From NCBI GenBank assembly GCA_945862505.1, contig CAMAYJ010000002.1, positions 1-64,000 of the forward strand: a stretch of 64,000 nt of DNA, written 5' to 3'. Below are positions 25,775-34,604 of the stretch, piece after piece. Position 1 is the first letter of the stretch, and every line of letters starts with the position of its first letter. The translations under genes and the position numbers were made by a program. Below the pieces are notes generated by a model, which did no database searches, had not been told where the DNA came from, and worked only from the letters and a program-made list of their open reading frames with translations. This DNA comes from Bifidobacterium breve. Lineage in GTDB: Bacteria > Actinomycetota > Acidimicrobiia > Acidimicrobiales > Acidimicrobilacustridaceae.

Positions 25775-26584
25775 TCACGAAGGGCTGGCGAGAGTGCCGC
25801 CAAAGATCTGCCAGGCGAGTGCGCTCTTCGCAACAAGGCTGAGTACGAGGTACACCTTTTCGCCATAGAGATAATCGGCGAACTTTCCCTTTCCTCGGTA
25901 CTGCAGCCATTGATTGAGAGCGAAGCAGTTGAACAAGAGGAAGAGTGAAACGACGATTCCGTAAACGAACGGTGGTATTCCATCGGCATTCGCAGGAATG
26001 CCGTTGATCATCGTGTTGTCGGTGGCTGCTGAGTAGAGCCCGATCACGATTGCGATCCACGGGATGATCCCGGTAATGCAGCCGAAGATGAATGGCCACC
26101 AGTTCACGGAGTCCCGATTTTGGTTGACCTGTTCCATCACAAGCCCGAACAAAATCATCGCTGCGTTGACGCCAAAGATCGCTACTAGAGCGTAGAAGTT
26201 GTTAATGCCGTTCAAGAGGCAAATCAGGAGAATCATGATTGACGCGCTGACTGAGTATTCAATCCAACGCGCGTAGTTCACTCCGCGAAGCAAGTTGCGC
26301 TCGTACCAGGACCGAATGGGGGTTACTGAGGTAAGGAGATGATCGCCAGCAGCGAGAAACAAAAAGATTGCGATGGCAATCGCAAAGTTGAAACTGAAGA
26401 AGGTCTTACTTGCAGTCGTGAGTGAACCTTCGGCTCCGGGGGGGCCGGTCTGCACCGCCGCGACGATCGGAATTGCAAAGGATGAACTCAGCACAAGGAT
26501 GAGAATTCCTTGCACGAGATGAAGTCCACCGACGCCGATGTTCCATTTGCGAAGGTTCACGAGACGTTCTGTGTGATCAGTCAT
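25775..26584 (-). CDS. Heliorhodopsin
   Basis: 269-residue seven-helix retinal protein. The seventh-helix motif SLVAKSALAWQIFGGTL holds the retinal-binding lysine (K253) and is diagnostic of heliorhodopsins rather than type-1 pumps. The counterion glutamate lies in RWIEYSVSAS (E109). FGCITGIIPWI, GIPPFVYGI and FALNQWLQYRGKGKF also match the family. Known heliorhodopsins have an inverted topology (N-terminus inside) and a long photocycle; they have not generally shown ion pumping. Start ATG 26584 gives MTDHTERLVNLRKWN. The gene is monocistronic, convergent to the ATP-grasp gene and divergent from an exonuclease gene. No carotenoid oxygenase is in the window. Confidence 0.95.
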   Translation of the reverse strand: MTDHTERLVNLRKWNIGVGGLHLVQGILILVLSSSFAIPIVAAVQTGPPGAEGSLTTASKTFFSFNFAIAIAIFLFLAAGDHLLTSVTPIRSWYERNLLRGVNYARWIEYSVSASIMILLICLLNGINNFYALVAIFGVNAAMILFGLVMEQVNQNRDSVNWWPFIFGCITGIIPWIAIVIGLYSAATDNTMINGIPANADGIPPFVYGIVVSLFLLFNCFALNQWLQYRGKGKFADYLYGEKVYLVLSLVAKSALAWQIFGGTLASPS

Positions 26585-26644
26585 GAGTGGAGAGTACGTC
26601 GTCGCTGAAGGAAAGGGGTGGTTTCGTCGCCGAGGAGTGGCGGA

Positions 26645-27553
26645 ATGGTGAACAATGACCACATGCAGGTACATCTGGTCGACGGCACGTACGAACTTTT
26701 TCGCCATCACTTTGCGCTTCCGTCTCGTATGAATAGCGATGGCATGGAAGTTGCGGCGACTCGCGGCGTGGTGATGTCCATGTTCAACATGCTCGATGAA
26801 GGGGCGACCCACGTTGGCGTCGCAACAGATCGCACGGTGGATTCTTTCCGCAATGCCATGTGGGATGGCTACAAATCTGGTGAAGACCTTGATCCTGAAT
26901 TAGGTAATCAGTTTCCGCTCCTCGACGAAGTGTTGGATGCTGCTGGTTTCACCGTGTTCTCGATGATCGAACACGAAGCCGACGATGGCATGGGTTCTGC
27001 TGCTGCAAGAGCTGCAGCCGATAAAAGTGTCGATCAGGTGCTGATTTGCACTCCCGACAAAGATCTTGCCCAGTGTGTGGTCGGAACTCGTGTGGTGCAG
27101 TTCGATCGTCGCAAAGGCCAGATGTTTGATCACGATGGCGTGATCGAGAAGTTTGGCGTTCCACCGGAATCGATTCCTGACTACCTCGCATTGATGGGCG
27201 ATGCATCCGACGGTTTCCCGGGTTTGCCCGGTTGGGGGGCAAAGTCAGCGTCAACAGTTCTTGGTCGCTATTTGCATATCGAGAATATTCCTGCTGACCC
27301 CGAGACCTGGGATGTTCAGGTACGAGGTGCAGCAAAACTCGCGGCAACGTTGCAGGAACAGATGGATCTTGCGATGTTGTTTCGCAAGATCGCCACGGTC
27401 GTCACCGATGCGCCAACGTTCACAAAGGTTGACGAACTTCGCTGGACTGGACCGCAAGCCTCGTTCGCTGAAGTGGCGGCACGCATCGATGCGCCGCGTC
27501 TTGTCGAACGGGCCCAGAAGTTGGCCCAGAAAGTGACTCAGACGCGAAACTGA
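26645..27553 (+). CDS. 5'-3' exonuclease (PolA N-terminal/FEN-like)
   Basis: 302-residue stand-alone homologue of the 5' nuclease domain of DNA polymerase I. Metal-site acidic residues lie in HLVDGTYELFR, EADDGMG, TPDKDLAQ and MGDASDGFPG, and the H3TH DNA-binding motif is GLPGWGAKSASTVL. Start ATG 26645 has GAGGAG 7 bases upstream; ATG 26663 is possible. It probably removes RNA primers or flaps. An inverted repeat lies at its stop, and tatA converges on it. Confidence 0.9.
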   Translation: MVNNDHMQVHLVDGTYELFRHHFALPSRMNSDGMEVAATRGVVMSMFNMLDEGATHVGVATDRTVDSFRNAMWDGYKSGEDLDPELGNQFPLLDEVLDAAGFTVFSMIEHEADDGMGSAAARAAADKSVDQVLICTPDKDLAQCVVGTRVVQFDRRKGQMFDHDGVIEKFGVPPESIPDYLALMGDASDGFPGLPGWGAKSASTVLGRYLHIENIPADPETWDVQVRGAAKLAATLQEQMDLAMLFRKIATVVTDAPTFTKVDELRWTGPQASFAEVAARIDAPRLVERAQKLAQKVTQTRN

Positions 27554-27574
27554 CCAACCCGAGGGCCGGTCAGT
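27549..27574. terminator. Hairpin between exonuclease and tatA genes
   Basis: ACTGACC (27549-27555) pairs with GGTCAGT (27568-27574) over the exonuclease stop codon, in a convergent intergenic region. No T-run. Confidence 0.45.
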
Positions 27575-27611
27575 CGCCAGAAGTAATGCTCAGCGCCAAT
27601 CGGCGCGAACT

Positions 27612-27821
27612 TCAGGAGTCAGACGAATCGGTGGACTCTGTGGCCTTCGAGTCGGTTTCTGACTTTGAATCTTTCGAGCCCTTGGACTCGCCTTCCTTGA
27701 GACCCTTTTCGAATTCACCTTTGGCAGAACCAAGGGAGCGAGCGAGTTTGGGGAGCTTTGCGCCGCCGAAGAGCAGTGCGATGATCCCGAGGACGATGAC
27801 AAGTTCCCAACCGTTCGGCAT
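27612..27821 (-). CDS. tatA: Sec-independent protein translocase TatA
   Basis: 69-residue pore-forming subunit of the Tat pathway. One N-terminal helix (WELVIVLGIIALLFGG) is followed by the amphipathic helix KLPKLARSLGSAKGEFEKG and a Ser/Lys/Asp-rich tail. The start ATG 27821 gives MPNGWELV, the normal TatA N-terminus. No tatB or tatC is adjacent. It diverges from the acyl-CoA carboxylase beta gene (117 bases). Confidence 0.93.
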   Translation of the reverse strand: MPNGWELVIVLGIIALLFGGAKLPKLARSLGSAKGEFEKGLKEGESKGSKDSKSETDSKATESTDSSDS

Positions 27822-27938
27822 GAGGGTCCTTCCATAAGAGGGAGAGCAAAAGACTGAGGTCAGCCTAGGCCCATCTGGGCCAACAGACGCTTTGGGGAGG
27901 TTTCGGCCTCCTCCGATGGGCTGGGTAGTGTTGGCGCC

Positions 27939-29495
27939 ATGTCTGAACACCCCATGACCGAGCGCCTGGCCCAACTGGCCGAGCTCAAAGAACAAGCCCT
28001 CCACGCCGGTTCGGAGCGTTCCGTTGAACGCCAGCATTCCAAGGGAAAGATGCTTGCCCGCGAGCGGCTCGACTACCTCTTGGACGAGGGTTCGTTCCAC
28101 GAACTCGACATGCTCGCTCGGCATCGTGCCCATGAAAGTGGCATCGAAGAGCGCCCTTACACCGACGGTGTTGTCACCGGTTGGGGAACAATCGATGGCC
28201 GCAAAGTGTTCGTGTTCTCGCAGGACTTCACCGTCTTCGGCGGCGCGCTTGGCGAGGTCTTCGCCGAAAAGATTCACAAGGTTATGGACCTGGCTCTCTC
28301 TGTTGGAGCCCCGCTTATCGGTTTGAACGATGGTGCTGGTGCTCGTATCCAGGAAGGTGTGGTGTCGCTCGCAAGTTACGGCGGCATCTTCCACCGAAAT
28401 GTTCTCGCTTCAGGTGTCACACCGCAGATCTCGGTAATCCTGGGCCCATGCGCCGGCGGCGCGGTGTACAGCCCCGCAATGACCGATTTCATCTTCATGG
28501 TCGACGAAACCTCGCACATGTTCATCACCGGCCCCGATGTTGTGAAGACCGTGACCGGCGAAGAAGTCACGCTCGAAGAACTTGGTGGCGCAAAGTCACA
28601 CGCGAGCAAGTCGGGTGTGGCCACATTCGTTTCTCCAGACGAGAAGTCATGTCTCGACGACGTGAAGTATCTGTTCTCGTTCCTTCCGTCGAACAATCTC
28701 GAGACAGCTCCAACGATGCCGACCGCCGACGATCCGCAACGCAGCTGCCCCGAGTTGATCGACATCATGCCGGCGAGCCCGAACATTCCCTATGACATGA
28801 AGAAGGTCATCGCATCAGTCGTCGACGATGGCGACTTCTTCGAGTACTTCCCTCGGTGGGCGGGGTCCATCGTGTGCGGTTTCGCTCGTCTCAATGGTGA
28901 ATCCGTCGGCATCGTCGGCAATCAGCCGATGGTGCTTGCTGGTGTGCTCGACATTGAATCTGCAGAAAAGGCAGCACGTTTTGTGCGCACCTGCGATGCG
29001 TTCAATATTCCACTTGTCACCTTCGTCGACGTTCCTGGTTTCCTTCCCGGCGTCGATCAGGAATACGGCGGCATCATCCGCCACGGCGCCAAGTTGCTCT
29101 ACGCGTTCTGCGAGGCAACCGTTCCTCGCATTCAGGTCATCACTCGTAAGGCCTACGGCGGCGCATATGTCGTCATGAACTCGAAGTCGATCGGTGCCGA
29201 CCTTGCGTTCGCATGGCCATCGGCCGAACTTGCAGTCATGGGTCCGAATGGTGCAGTTGAGATTCTTTATCGCCGCGAAATCCAAGGCGCCGCTGATCCC
29301 GAAAAGCGTCGTGCAGAACTCATTGATGACTATACCGAGCGGTTCGCGAATCCGTATATCGCTGCCGAGCGCGGCTTCATCGACGATGTCATCGATCCTG
29401 CCGATACCCGCATGAAGGTCATCGCTGGTCTTGAAATGCTTAAGTCCAAGCGTGAAGAACTTCCGCATCGCAAGCACGGGAATATCCCGCTGTGA
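27939..29495 (+). CDS. pccB: Acyl-CoA (propionyl-CoA) carboxylase beta subunit
   Basis: Carboxyltransferase subunit moving CO2 from biotin to acyl-CoA, most likely propionyl-CoA giving methylmalonyl-CoA; 518 residues. N- and C-terminal crotonase-like halves are complete. Oxyanion-hole glycines lie in LILGPCAGGAVYSPA-type sequence (ILGPCAGGAVYSPA) and in RKAYGGAYVVM. The key specificity position after the second motif cannot be judged safely. It overlaps a short epsilon-like gene by 4 bases. No biotinylated alpha subunit is in the window. Methylmalonyl-CoA produced would enter the mutase and epimerase steps. Confidence 0.93.
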   Translation: MSEHPMTERLAQLAELKEQALHAGSERSVERQHSKGKMLARERLDYLLDEGSFHELDMLARHRAHESGIEERPYTDGVVTGWGTIDGRKVFVFSQDFTVFGGALGEVFAEKIHKVMDLALSVGAPLIGLNDGAGARIQEGVVSLASYGGIFHRNVLASGVTPQISVILGPCAGGAVYSPAMTDFIFMVDETSHMFITGPDVVKTVTGEEVTLEELGGAKSHASKSGVATFVSPDEKSCLDDVKYLFSFLPSNNLETAPTMPTADDPQRSCPELIDIMPASPNIPYDMKKVIASVVDDGDFFEYFPRWAGSIVCGFARLNGESVGIVGNQPMVLAGVLDIESAEKAARFVRTCDAFNIPLVTFVDVPGFLPGVDQEYGGIIRHGAKLLYAFCEATVPRIQVITRKAYGGAYVVMNSKSIGADLAFAWPSAELAVMGPNGAVEILYRREIQGAADPEKRRAELIDDYTERFANPYIAAERGFIDDVIDPADTRMKVIAGLEMLKSKREELPHRKHGNIPL

Positions 29496-29695
29496 CCAAC
29501 GGGTCAACGAGCGTGCGCATCACGCCTGAACCGACCATCGAAGAAGCCGCGGCAATTGCAGCCGCGATTGAGATCACGGGGCCGCGCATCATGGTCGGCC
29601 AAGAAGTTGAACCTGAACCCCGCTGGCGATTCAGTGGTCGTTGGTGGTCTCGGCCGGTGGCATCACGCCGCGCCCGCCCGGCTGCTCGCCACTAA
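29492..29695 (+). CDS. Acyl-CoA carboxylase epsilon-like small subunit
   Basis: 67-residue protein starting GTG 29492 with a 4-base overlap of pccB. It has an N-terminal segment VRITPEPTIEEAAAIAAAIE, like the helix of actinobacterial AccE/PccE epsilon subunits, and a Trp/Arg-rich end (RWRFSGRWWSR). In actinomycetes such subunits bridge and stimulate the alpha-beta complex. The assignment rests on size, position and motif pattern. A GTG at 29513 is an alternative start. Confidence 0.7.
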   Translation: MTNGSTSVRITPEPTIEEAAAIAAAIEITGPRIMVGQEVEPEPRWRFSGRWWSRPVASRRARPAARH

Positions 29696-29783
29696 GGCAC
29701 AACGACGACGCGCAATCCAGTACTCCTGATTTGTCAGGAAATGGGTGTCCAGCCATTGGTCCCCGCCCGTTAACGTTTGCCTC

Positions 29784-30908
29784 GTGCCGAATCCGCCTCT
29801 ATCTGATCTGCGCGTCGTCGATATCTCAACCGTCCTTGCTGGGCCTGGATGTGCGCGGCAACTGGCCGATTTTGGCGCCGACGTCATCAAGGTTGAGCGG
29901 CCCGGCACTGGAGACACAGTCCGCGACATGGGATGGCGGGATCCTTCTGACGACGTCACGTTGTTCTGGAAGATGGTTGGGCGCGGAAAGCGCACGATCG
30001 TTCTCGATCTGAAATCCGAAGAAGGGATCTCAGTTCTGCGCAAGTTGCTCGAGACCGCTGATGTTCTTGTCGAGAATTTTCGTCCGGGAAAACTTGAAGC
30101 ACTTGGGCTCGATCCAGAGATTCTCCTTGCGGCTAATCCCAAACTTGTGATCACTCGAGTAACGGGTTTTGGCCAGACCGGTCCGTACCGAGATCGTCCG
30201 GGTTTTGCTTCGATTGCCGAAGCGATGTCGGGTTTTGCCAATGTCAACGGCGAACCCGACGGCGGACCAACGCTTCCACCCATTGCATTGACCGATGAAG
30301 TGACCGCAATCGTGGCGGCCTTCGCGACCATGGTTGCGGTGCATTCAGGTGTGGGGCAGATCGTCGATGTGAACCTTCTCGAATCCATGCTGCATTTGAT
30401 GGGTCCGCTCGTGTCGGCAAATGCACTCACTGGCTATGAACAACCTCGACTTGGATCAGGAATCCCATACACAGTGCCGAGAAAGACCTACGAATGTGCT
30501 GACGGTAAGTGGGTCGTGGTCTCCACGACGGCAGAGTCAGTGGCCCAGCGATTTATGGCAATGGTCGGTGTCGCCGATGATCCCCGATTCAAGGGATTCG
30601 AGAACCGAGTTGCCAACCGCGAACTTATCGATCAGATCGTGAGCGACTGGATCGGCGAGCGAACGCTTGAACAAGTTCTCGACGAAGCTGGACGTGCAGA
30701 AGTCGCGGTCGCCCCTGTGTACTCGATGACCGAAGTTGTGAATGATCCTCATCTTCGGGAACGCAAAGCAATCGTCGATATCGATGGTGTTCCGATGCAG
30801 AACGTGATCGCTCGTTTGTCAGCAACTCCTGGCGGAATCAGGTTTGCAGCCCGAGCGCTTGGTGAAGACACCGAAGCCGTGATCGCTGAACTGAACGACC
30901 AGGCGTAA
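29784..30908 (+). CDS. Class III (CaiB/BaiF-type) CoA-transferase
   Basis: 374-residue CoA-transferase of the family III fold. Landmarks are LRVVDISTVLAGPGCARQLADFGADVIKVE, KRTIVLDLKSEEG, VENFRPG and GFGQTGPYRDRPGF (quoted as separate short motifs). The catalytic aspartate is D171 in IALTDEVTA. The His of alpha-methylacyl-CoA racemases is absent (FASIAEA), which argues for transferase activity. Start GTG 29784. It converges on the ethylmalonyl-CoA mutase gene (3 bases between stops). Donor and acceptor acids are unknown; a role with C4/C5 dicarboxylic CoA esters is possible. Confidence 0.88.
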   Translation: MPNPPLSDLRVVDISTVLAGPGCARQLADFGADVIKVERPGTGDTVRDMGWRDPSDDVTLFWKMVGRGKRTIVLDLKSEEGISVLRKLLETADVLVENFRPGKLEALGLDPEILLAANPKLVITRVTGFGQTGPYRDRPGFASIAEAMSGFANVNGEPDGGPTLPPIALTDEVTAIVAAFATMVAVHSGVGQIVDVNLLESMLHLMGPLVSANALTGYEQPRLGSGIPYTVPRKTYECADGKWVVVSTTAESVAQRFMAMVGVADDPRFKGFENRVANRELIDQIVSDWIGERTLEQVLDEAGRAEVAVAPVYSMTEVVNDPHLRERKAIVDIDGVPMQNVIARLSATPGGIRFAARALGEDTEAVIAELNDQA

Positions 30909-30911
30909 GTC

Positions 30912-32924
30912 TCAGCGACGAGTCTCGATAACAAGATCGGCGATATCGCTCATGATGTGTCCGAGTTCAAAGTCTTTTGGTGTGTAGACGCGAGCCACAC
31001 CGGCATTGAGCAACGTCAGTTGATCGCCTTCAGGGATGATCCCGCCGACAATGACCGGGCAGGTCACGCCTTCGGCACGAAGTCGATTCACCACGTCAGG
31101 GACGAGGTCGAGATGACTCCCCGACAGAATCGAGAGGCCGACGACATCGACATCTTCATCTCTCGCTACTGCGGCGATCTGAGCTGGCGTAAGGCGGATG
31201 CCTTGATAGATGACTTCCATGCCTGCGTCGCGGGCTGCAACCGCGATTTGTTCGGCGCCGTTGGAATGGCCGTCGAGGCCGGGCTTGCCCACCAACAACC
31301 GCGGGGGACCGCCAGGCATCGCCTTCACTCGTTCGGCAACGACTCGGAGGTCTTCAGGCAGTGTGCCAACGCCAGCGGCAGCAGCCACGCCCGTTGGGGC
31401 GCGGTATTCGCCGAAGACTTCGCGCAGTGCGCCGGCCCACTCGCCTGTGGTGCCACCGGCGAGAGCTAACGCGATAGTTGCGCCCATGATGTTTTCATCG
31501 CTGTTGGCGACTCGGCGAAGTTCTGTAAGTGCCGATTCGAGCGCTGCGCTGTCGCGTTCGTCGCGCCAGGCCTCAACCTCGGCAACAGTCTGGGCTTCAA
31601 GCGCGGGATCGACTCGAAGAATGGATTCATCCCCCGCAAGTGGTGACTCGGCAGCTTCGGTGAACCGATTGACGCCAACGACAACTTGTTCGCCAGTTTC
31701 GATGCGGCGGACGCGCTCGGTATTCGAAGAAACGAGACGACCCTTCAGTTCTTCGATGGCGGCAAATGCGCCACCCATAGCAAGAACCTCGTCGAGTTCA
31801 GCCTGTGCTGCGGCGACGAGTTCATCAGTGAGGCCTTCAATGACGTGTGAGCCATTAAAGATGTCGTCGTATTCAAGAAGATCGGATTCAAATGCGAGAA
31901 CCTGCTGCATGCGCAACGACCACTGCTGATCCCACGGACGGGGAAGACCAAGTGCCTCGTTCCATGCTGGCAACTGCAACGAGCGGGCACGAGCATCTTT
32001 CGAGAGTGTGACGCCAAGCATTTCGAGAACGATGCGTTGCACATTGTTTTCTGGCTGAGCTTCGGTGAGCCCAAGTGAGTTCACCTGCACGCCGTAACGG
32101 AATCGACGGGCCTTGGCGTCGGTTACTCCGTAACGCTCGAGGCAGATTTGGTTCCACATCTTGGTGAAAGCTCGCACCTTGCAAACTTCTTCAACGAAGC
32201 GAATGCCAGAATTCACAAAGAACGAAATCGATGCGACTACGGCAGGCATGCGGTCAGCGGAAACCTGGCCACTGTCGCGAACAGCATCAAGGACATCGAT
32301 TGCAGTTGCGAGTGAATACGCAATCTCCTGAACCGGGGTCGCACCCGCTTCTTGAAGGTGGTAGCTGCAAACGTTCATCGGGTTCCAGGCGGGGATGTTC
32401 TCTGAGCACCACGCAACCATGTCGACAATCAGTCGACGTGAAGGAATTGGAGGGAAGATGTATGTGCCTCGCGACAGGTACTCCTTCACAATGTCGTTCT
32501 GCGTTGTGCCCCGGAGTTCCGAAGACGCAATACCGTTCTCTGCCGCGTAGGCGACATACAGCGCCAGCAGCCAAGCTGCCGTTGCGTTAATCGTCATCGA
32601 GGTGTTCATGCCCCCGACGGGAATGCCCTCAAGGAGTTCGCGGATGTGGCCAAGTTCAGCGACCGGCACTCCGACCTTTCCGACCTCACCGCGTGCACGC
32701 GGATCATCAGGGTCGTACCCGGTTTGAGTTGGGAGGTCGAAGGCAATGGAAAGACCGGTTTGGCCCTTGGCCAAATTCGTTCGGTACAACTCGTTTGAAG
32801 CGCGCGCGGTCGAATGCCCTGAGTAGGTGCGCATCATCCACGGCCGATCAGCGGATCGGATGGAATCTCCAGAGGGGGTCGTGCTCATATCCCCATGCTC
32901 GCCCACTGAAGGTGCAGTTGTCAC
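30912..32924 (-). CDS. ecm: Ethylmalonyl-CoA mutase (MeaA-type, B12-dependent)
   Basis: Adenosylcobalamin-dependent mutase converting ethylmalonyl-CoA to methylsuccinyl-CoA; 670 residues, alpha and B12 domains in one chain. The catalytic domain shows RPWMMRTYSGHSTA and FDLPTQTGYDPDDPRARGEVG; LPTQTGYD separates Ecm/Icm types from methylmalonyl-CoA mutase. The cobalamin motif is LDGHSNGAEQ (DxHxxG) near 545, with GSHLDLV and GGIIPEGD. Start GTG 32924 is supported by GGAGG 7 bases upstream and a GTGA overlap with aat. Ccr and the epimerase are in the same window, supporting Ecm. Isobutyryl- or methylmalonyl-CoA mutase is the main alternative. Confidence 0.88.
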   Translation of the reverse strand: MTTAPSVGEHGDMSTTPSGDSIRSADRPWMMRTYSGHSTARASNELYRTNLAKGQTGLSIAFDLPTQTGYDPDDPRARGEVGKVGVPVAELGHIRELLEGIPVGGMNTSMTINATAAWLLALYVAYAAENGIASSELRGTTQNDIVKEYLSRGTYIFPPIPSRRLIVDMVAWCSENIPAWNPMNVCSYHLQEAGATPVQEIAYSLATAIDVLDAVRDSGQVSADRMPAVVASISFFVNSGIRFVEEVCKVRAFTKMWNQICLERYGVTDAKARRFRYGVQVNSLGLTEAQPENNVQRIVLEMLGVTLSKDARARSLQLPAWNEALGLPRPWDQQWSLRMQQVLAFESDLLEYDDIFNGSHVIEGLTDELVAAAQAELDEVLAMGGAFAAIEELKGRLVSSNTERVRRIETGEQVVVGVNRFTEAAESPLAGDESILRVDPALEAQTVAEVEAWRDERDSAALESALTELRRVANSDENIMGATIALALAGGTTGEWAGALREVFGEYRAPTGVAAAAGVGTLPEDLRVVAERVKAMPGGPPRLLVGKPGLDGHSNGAEQIAVAARDAGMEVIYQGIRLTPAQIAAVARDEDVDVVGLSILSGSHLDLVPDVVNRLRAEGVTCPVIVGGIIPEGDQLTLLNAGVARVYTPKDFELGHIMSDIADLVIETRR

Positions 32925-33601
32925 GATGAAACCTCCGAAAGGAAGGGGCGAACGGGAATTGTTAAGGCCTCGCTGAGTTTTGAGAGGTACTGGGAGCGGG
33001 GAATGGCGATTGCTCCGAGGGTGGCGAGATGCGGGGTGAGCCACTGGACATCGAGCAGGGCCACGCCGATTTCCTGGAGATGCGCGACCAATGCGACGAG
33101 GGCAACTTTCGAAGCATCGGTGCTGCGGTGGAACATCGACTCACCGGCAAAGAGTCCGCCGATATGAATGCCGTAGAGCCCGCCAACGAGTTCGCCAGTT
33201 ACGCGATCGCAGGTTTCGACCGAGTGGGTCCAGCCGAGGGTATGGAGGCGCGAATACGCCGAATGGATTTCGGAAGTAATCCATGCGCCGTCGCGGTCAG
33301 GGTTGGCACATGCGGAAACGACAGCCTCGAATGCAGTGTCGATTGTGATCTCGTAGCGCTCAATGGAGTGGCGAAGCGATCGCGATATTCGCAAGCCATC
33401 GAGCGGAAGCACTCCGCGGGGATCGGGCGACCACCAACCGACGGTGTCGCTGTGATCGATCGGCATCGGAAAGATTCCAGCCCGATAGGCAGCGAGGATC
33501 GTTCCTGGCTCGAGGTCTGCGCCAATGCCAATCAGTCCGTTCTCATCAGCAATTTCCGGCGCGGGAAACTGCCACTCAGAATGTGGCGGAGCTATCGGCA
33601 A
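32921..33601 (-). CDS. aat: Leucyl/phenylalanyl-tRNA--protein transferase
   Basis: N-degron pathway enzyme adding Leu/Phe to N-terminal Lys/Arg; about 226 residues. Motifs: NGLIGIGADLEPGTILAAYRAGIFPMP, WWSPDPRGVLPLD, SLRHSIERYEI and GGLYGIHIGGLFAGESMF, here listed as landmarks. The frame has no ATG or GTG near the expected N-terminus; TTG 33601 is the first start codon after an upstream in-frame stop. It is coupled to the mutase gene by a 4-base overlap, though the functions are unrelated. Confidence 0.92.
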   Translation of the reverse strand: MPIAPPHSEWQFPAPEIADENGLIGIGADLEPGTILAAYRAGIFPMPIDHSDTVGWWSPDPRGVLPLDGLRISRSLRHSIERYEITIDTAFEAVVSACANPDRDGAWITSEIHSAYSRLHTLGWTHSVETCDRVTGELVGGLYGIHIGGLFAGESMFHRSTDASKVALVALVAHLQEIGVALLDVQWLTPHLATLGAIAIPRSQYLSKLSEALTIPVRPFLSEVSS

Positions 33602-33634
33602 TGCGAATGGTCGGTCATCGGCGATGACAGCGAC

Positions 33635-34495
33635 TCACTTTCGGTAGTCGTAAAAACCGATGCTGGACTTTCGACCCAGATGACCAGCGGTGACCATGCG
33701 CCGAAGTCGCGGAGCAGGCGAGAAGTTCGGATCGCGAAACTCGTCGTACAACGCATCAAGAATGGCTACCGACGTGTCGAGACCAACGAGGTCGAGCAAT
33801 TGCAACGGTCCCATGGGGAAGTTGCAGCCACCCTTCATCGCAGTGTCGATGTCGTCACGAGTAGCGATTCCGTTTTCGAGCAACTTCACGGCGTTGTTGA
33901 GGTAGGGGAAGAGCAGTGCGTTCACAATGAAACCGGCACGATCAGCAACTTCGACGGGGTCCTTGCCGCATGCTTGAGCAAACGCAGTCACCTCGGCGAT
34001 GGTGGCGTCGTCGGCGGTCATGGGGCGAACGATTTCAACAAGGCTCATGGCCGGCGCTGGATTGAAGAAGTGAACGCCACACACTTTGCCCGGTCGATTT
34101 GTGGCCATCGCCATTTCCACAACCGGCAGTGTTGAAGTGTTGGTTGCGATGATCGCATCGGCTTTCACGATGCCATCGAGTTCGCGGAAAAGCGCAAGCT
34201 TCACATCGAGGTCTTCGACGACTGACTCAAGAACAAGATCGCAGTCGGCGAGATCAGCGAGGTCCGCTGTGGCGGTAACGCGTGCAGCGATGGCGTCGGC
34301 GTCAGCCTGTTCGCGGCGACCCTTTTCGACCTGGCGGGCAAGCGACTTCTGCAATCCGGCGAGCATCGCGTTCGCGCTATCGATTGAACGCGAGCGGAGC
34401 ACCACGGTGTGGCCGGTGCTGGCGGCAACCTCGGCGATACCCGAGCCCATGATTCCCGAGCCAATGATTCCGATTCGTTTGATTGCCACAGCCAT
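33635..34495 (-). CDS. 3-hydroxybutyryl-CoA dehydrogenase
   Basis: NAD(P)-dependent dehydrogenase for (S)-3-hydroxybutyryl-CoA, 286 residues. N-terminal Rossmann motif IGIIGSGIMGSGIAE, catalytic region with ATNTSTLPV and GVHFFNPAP (catalytic His), and C-terminal domain with NFPMGPLQLLDLVGLD. GGAGGA sits directly before ATG 34495 and 7 bases before GTG 34489, so the latter may be the true start. It lies upstream of aat and the ethylmalonyl-CoA mutase on the same strand and can make the precursor of crotonyl-CoA. Confidence 0.93.
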   Translation of the reverse strand: MAVAIKRIGIIGSGIMGSGIAEVAASTGHTVVLRSRSIDSANAMLAGLQKSLARQVEKGRREQADADAIAARVTATADLADLADCDLVLESVVEDLDVKLALFRELDGIVKADAIIATNTSTLPVVEMAMATNRPGKVCGVHFFNPAPAMSLVEIVRPMTADDATIAEVTAFAQACGKDPVEVADRAGFIVNALLFPYLNNAVKLLENGIATRDDIDTAMKGGCNFPMGPLQLLDLVGLDTSVAILDALYDEFRDPNFSPAPRLRRMVTAGHLGRKSSIGFYDYRK

Positions 34496-34604
34496 TCCTC
34501 CGTCAGTTGTCCCGGGCCATCCGGGGGAGCGCAAGACGTTACCGCTGGGTAGGTTTCGTTGCGCAAAGCGCTGCCGGATCGACCGAAGGGGGTGTCCTAC
34601 TAGC

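Noticed and set aside
29663..30430. 255-codon minus-strand frame opposite the CoA-transferase
   Set aside because: Shadow frame; Arg/Ser-rich without motifs.
31210..31929. 239-codon plus-strand frame opposite ethylmalonyl-CoA mutase
   Set aside because: Low-complexity Ser/Ala/Thr shadow of a strongly conserved gene.
33029..34135. 368-codon plus-strand frame spanning aat and the 3-hydroxybutyryl-CoA dehydrogenase gene
   Set aside because: Antisense to two well-supported genes; no recognisable motif or ribosome site.
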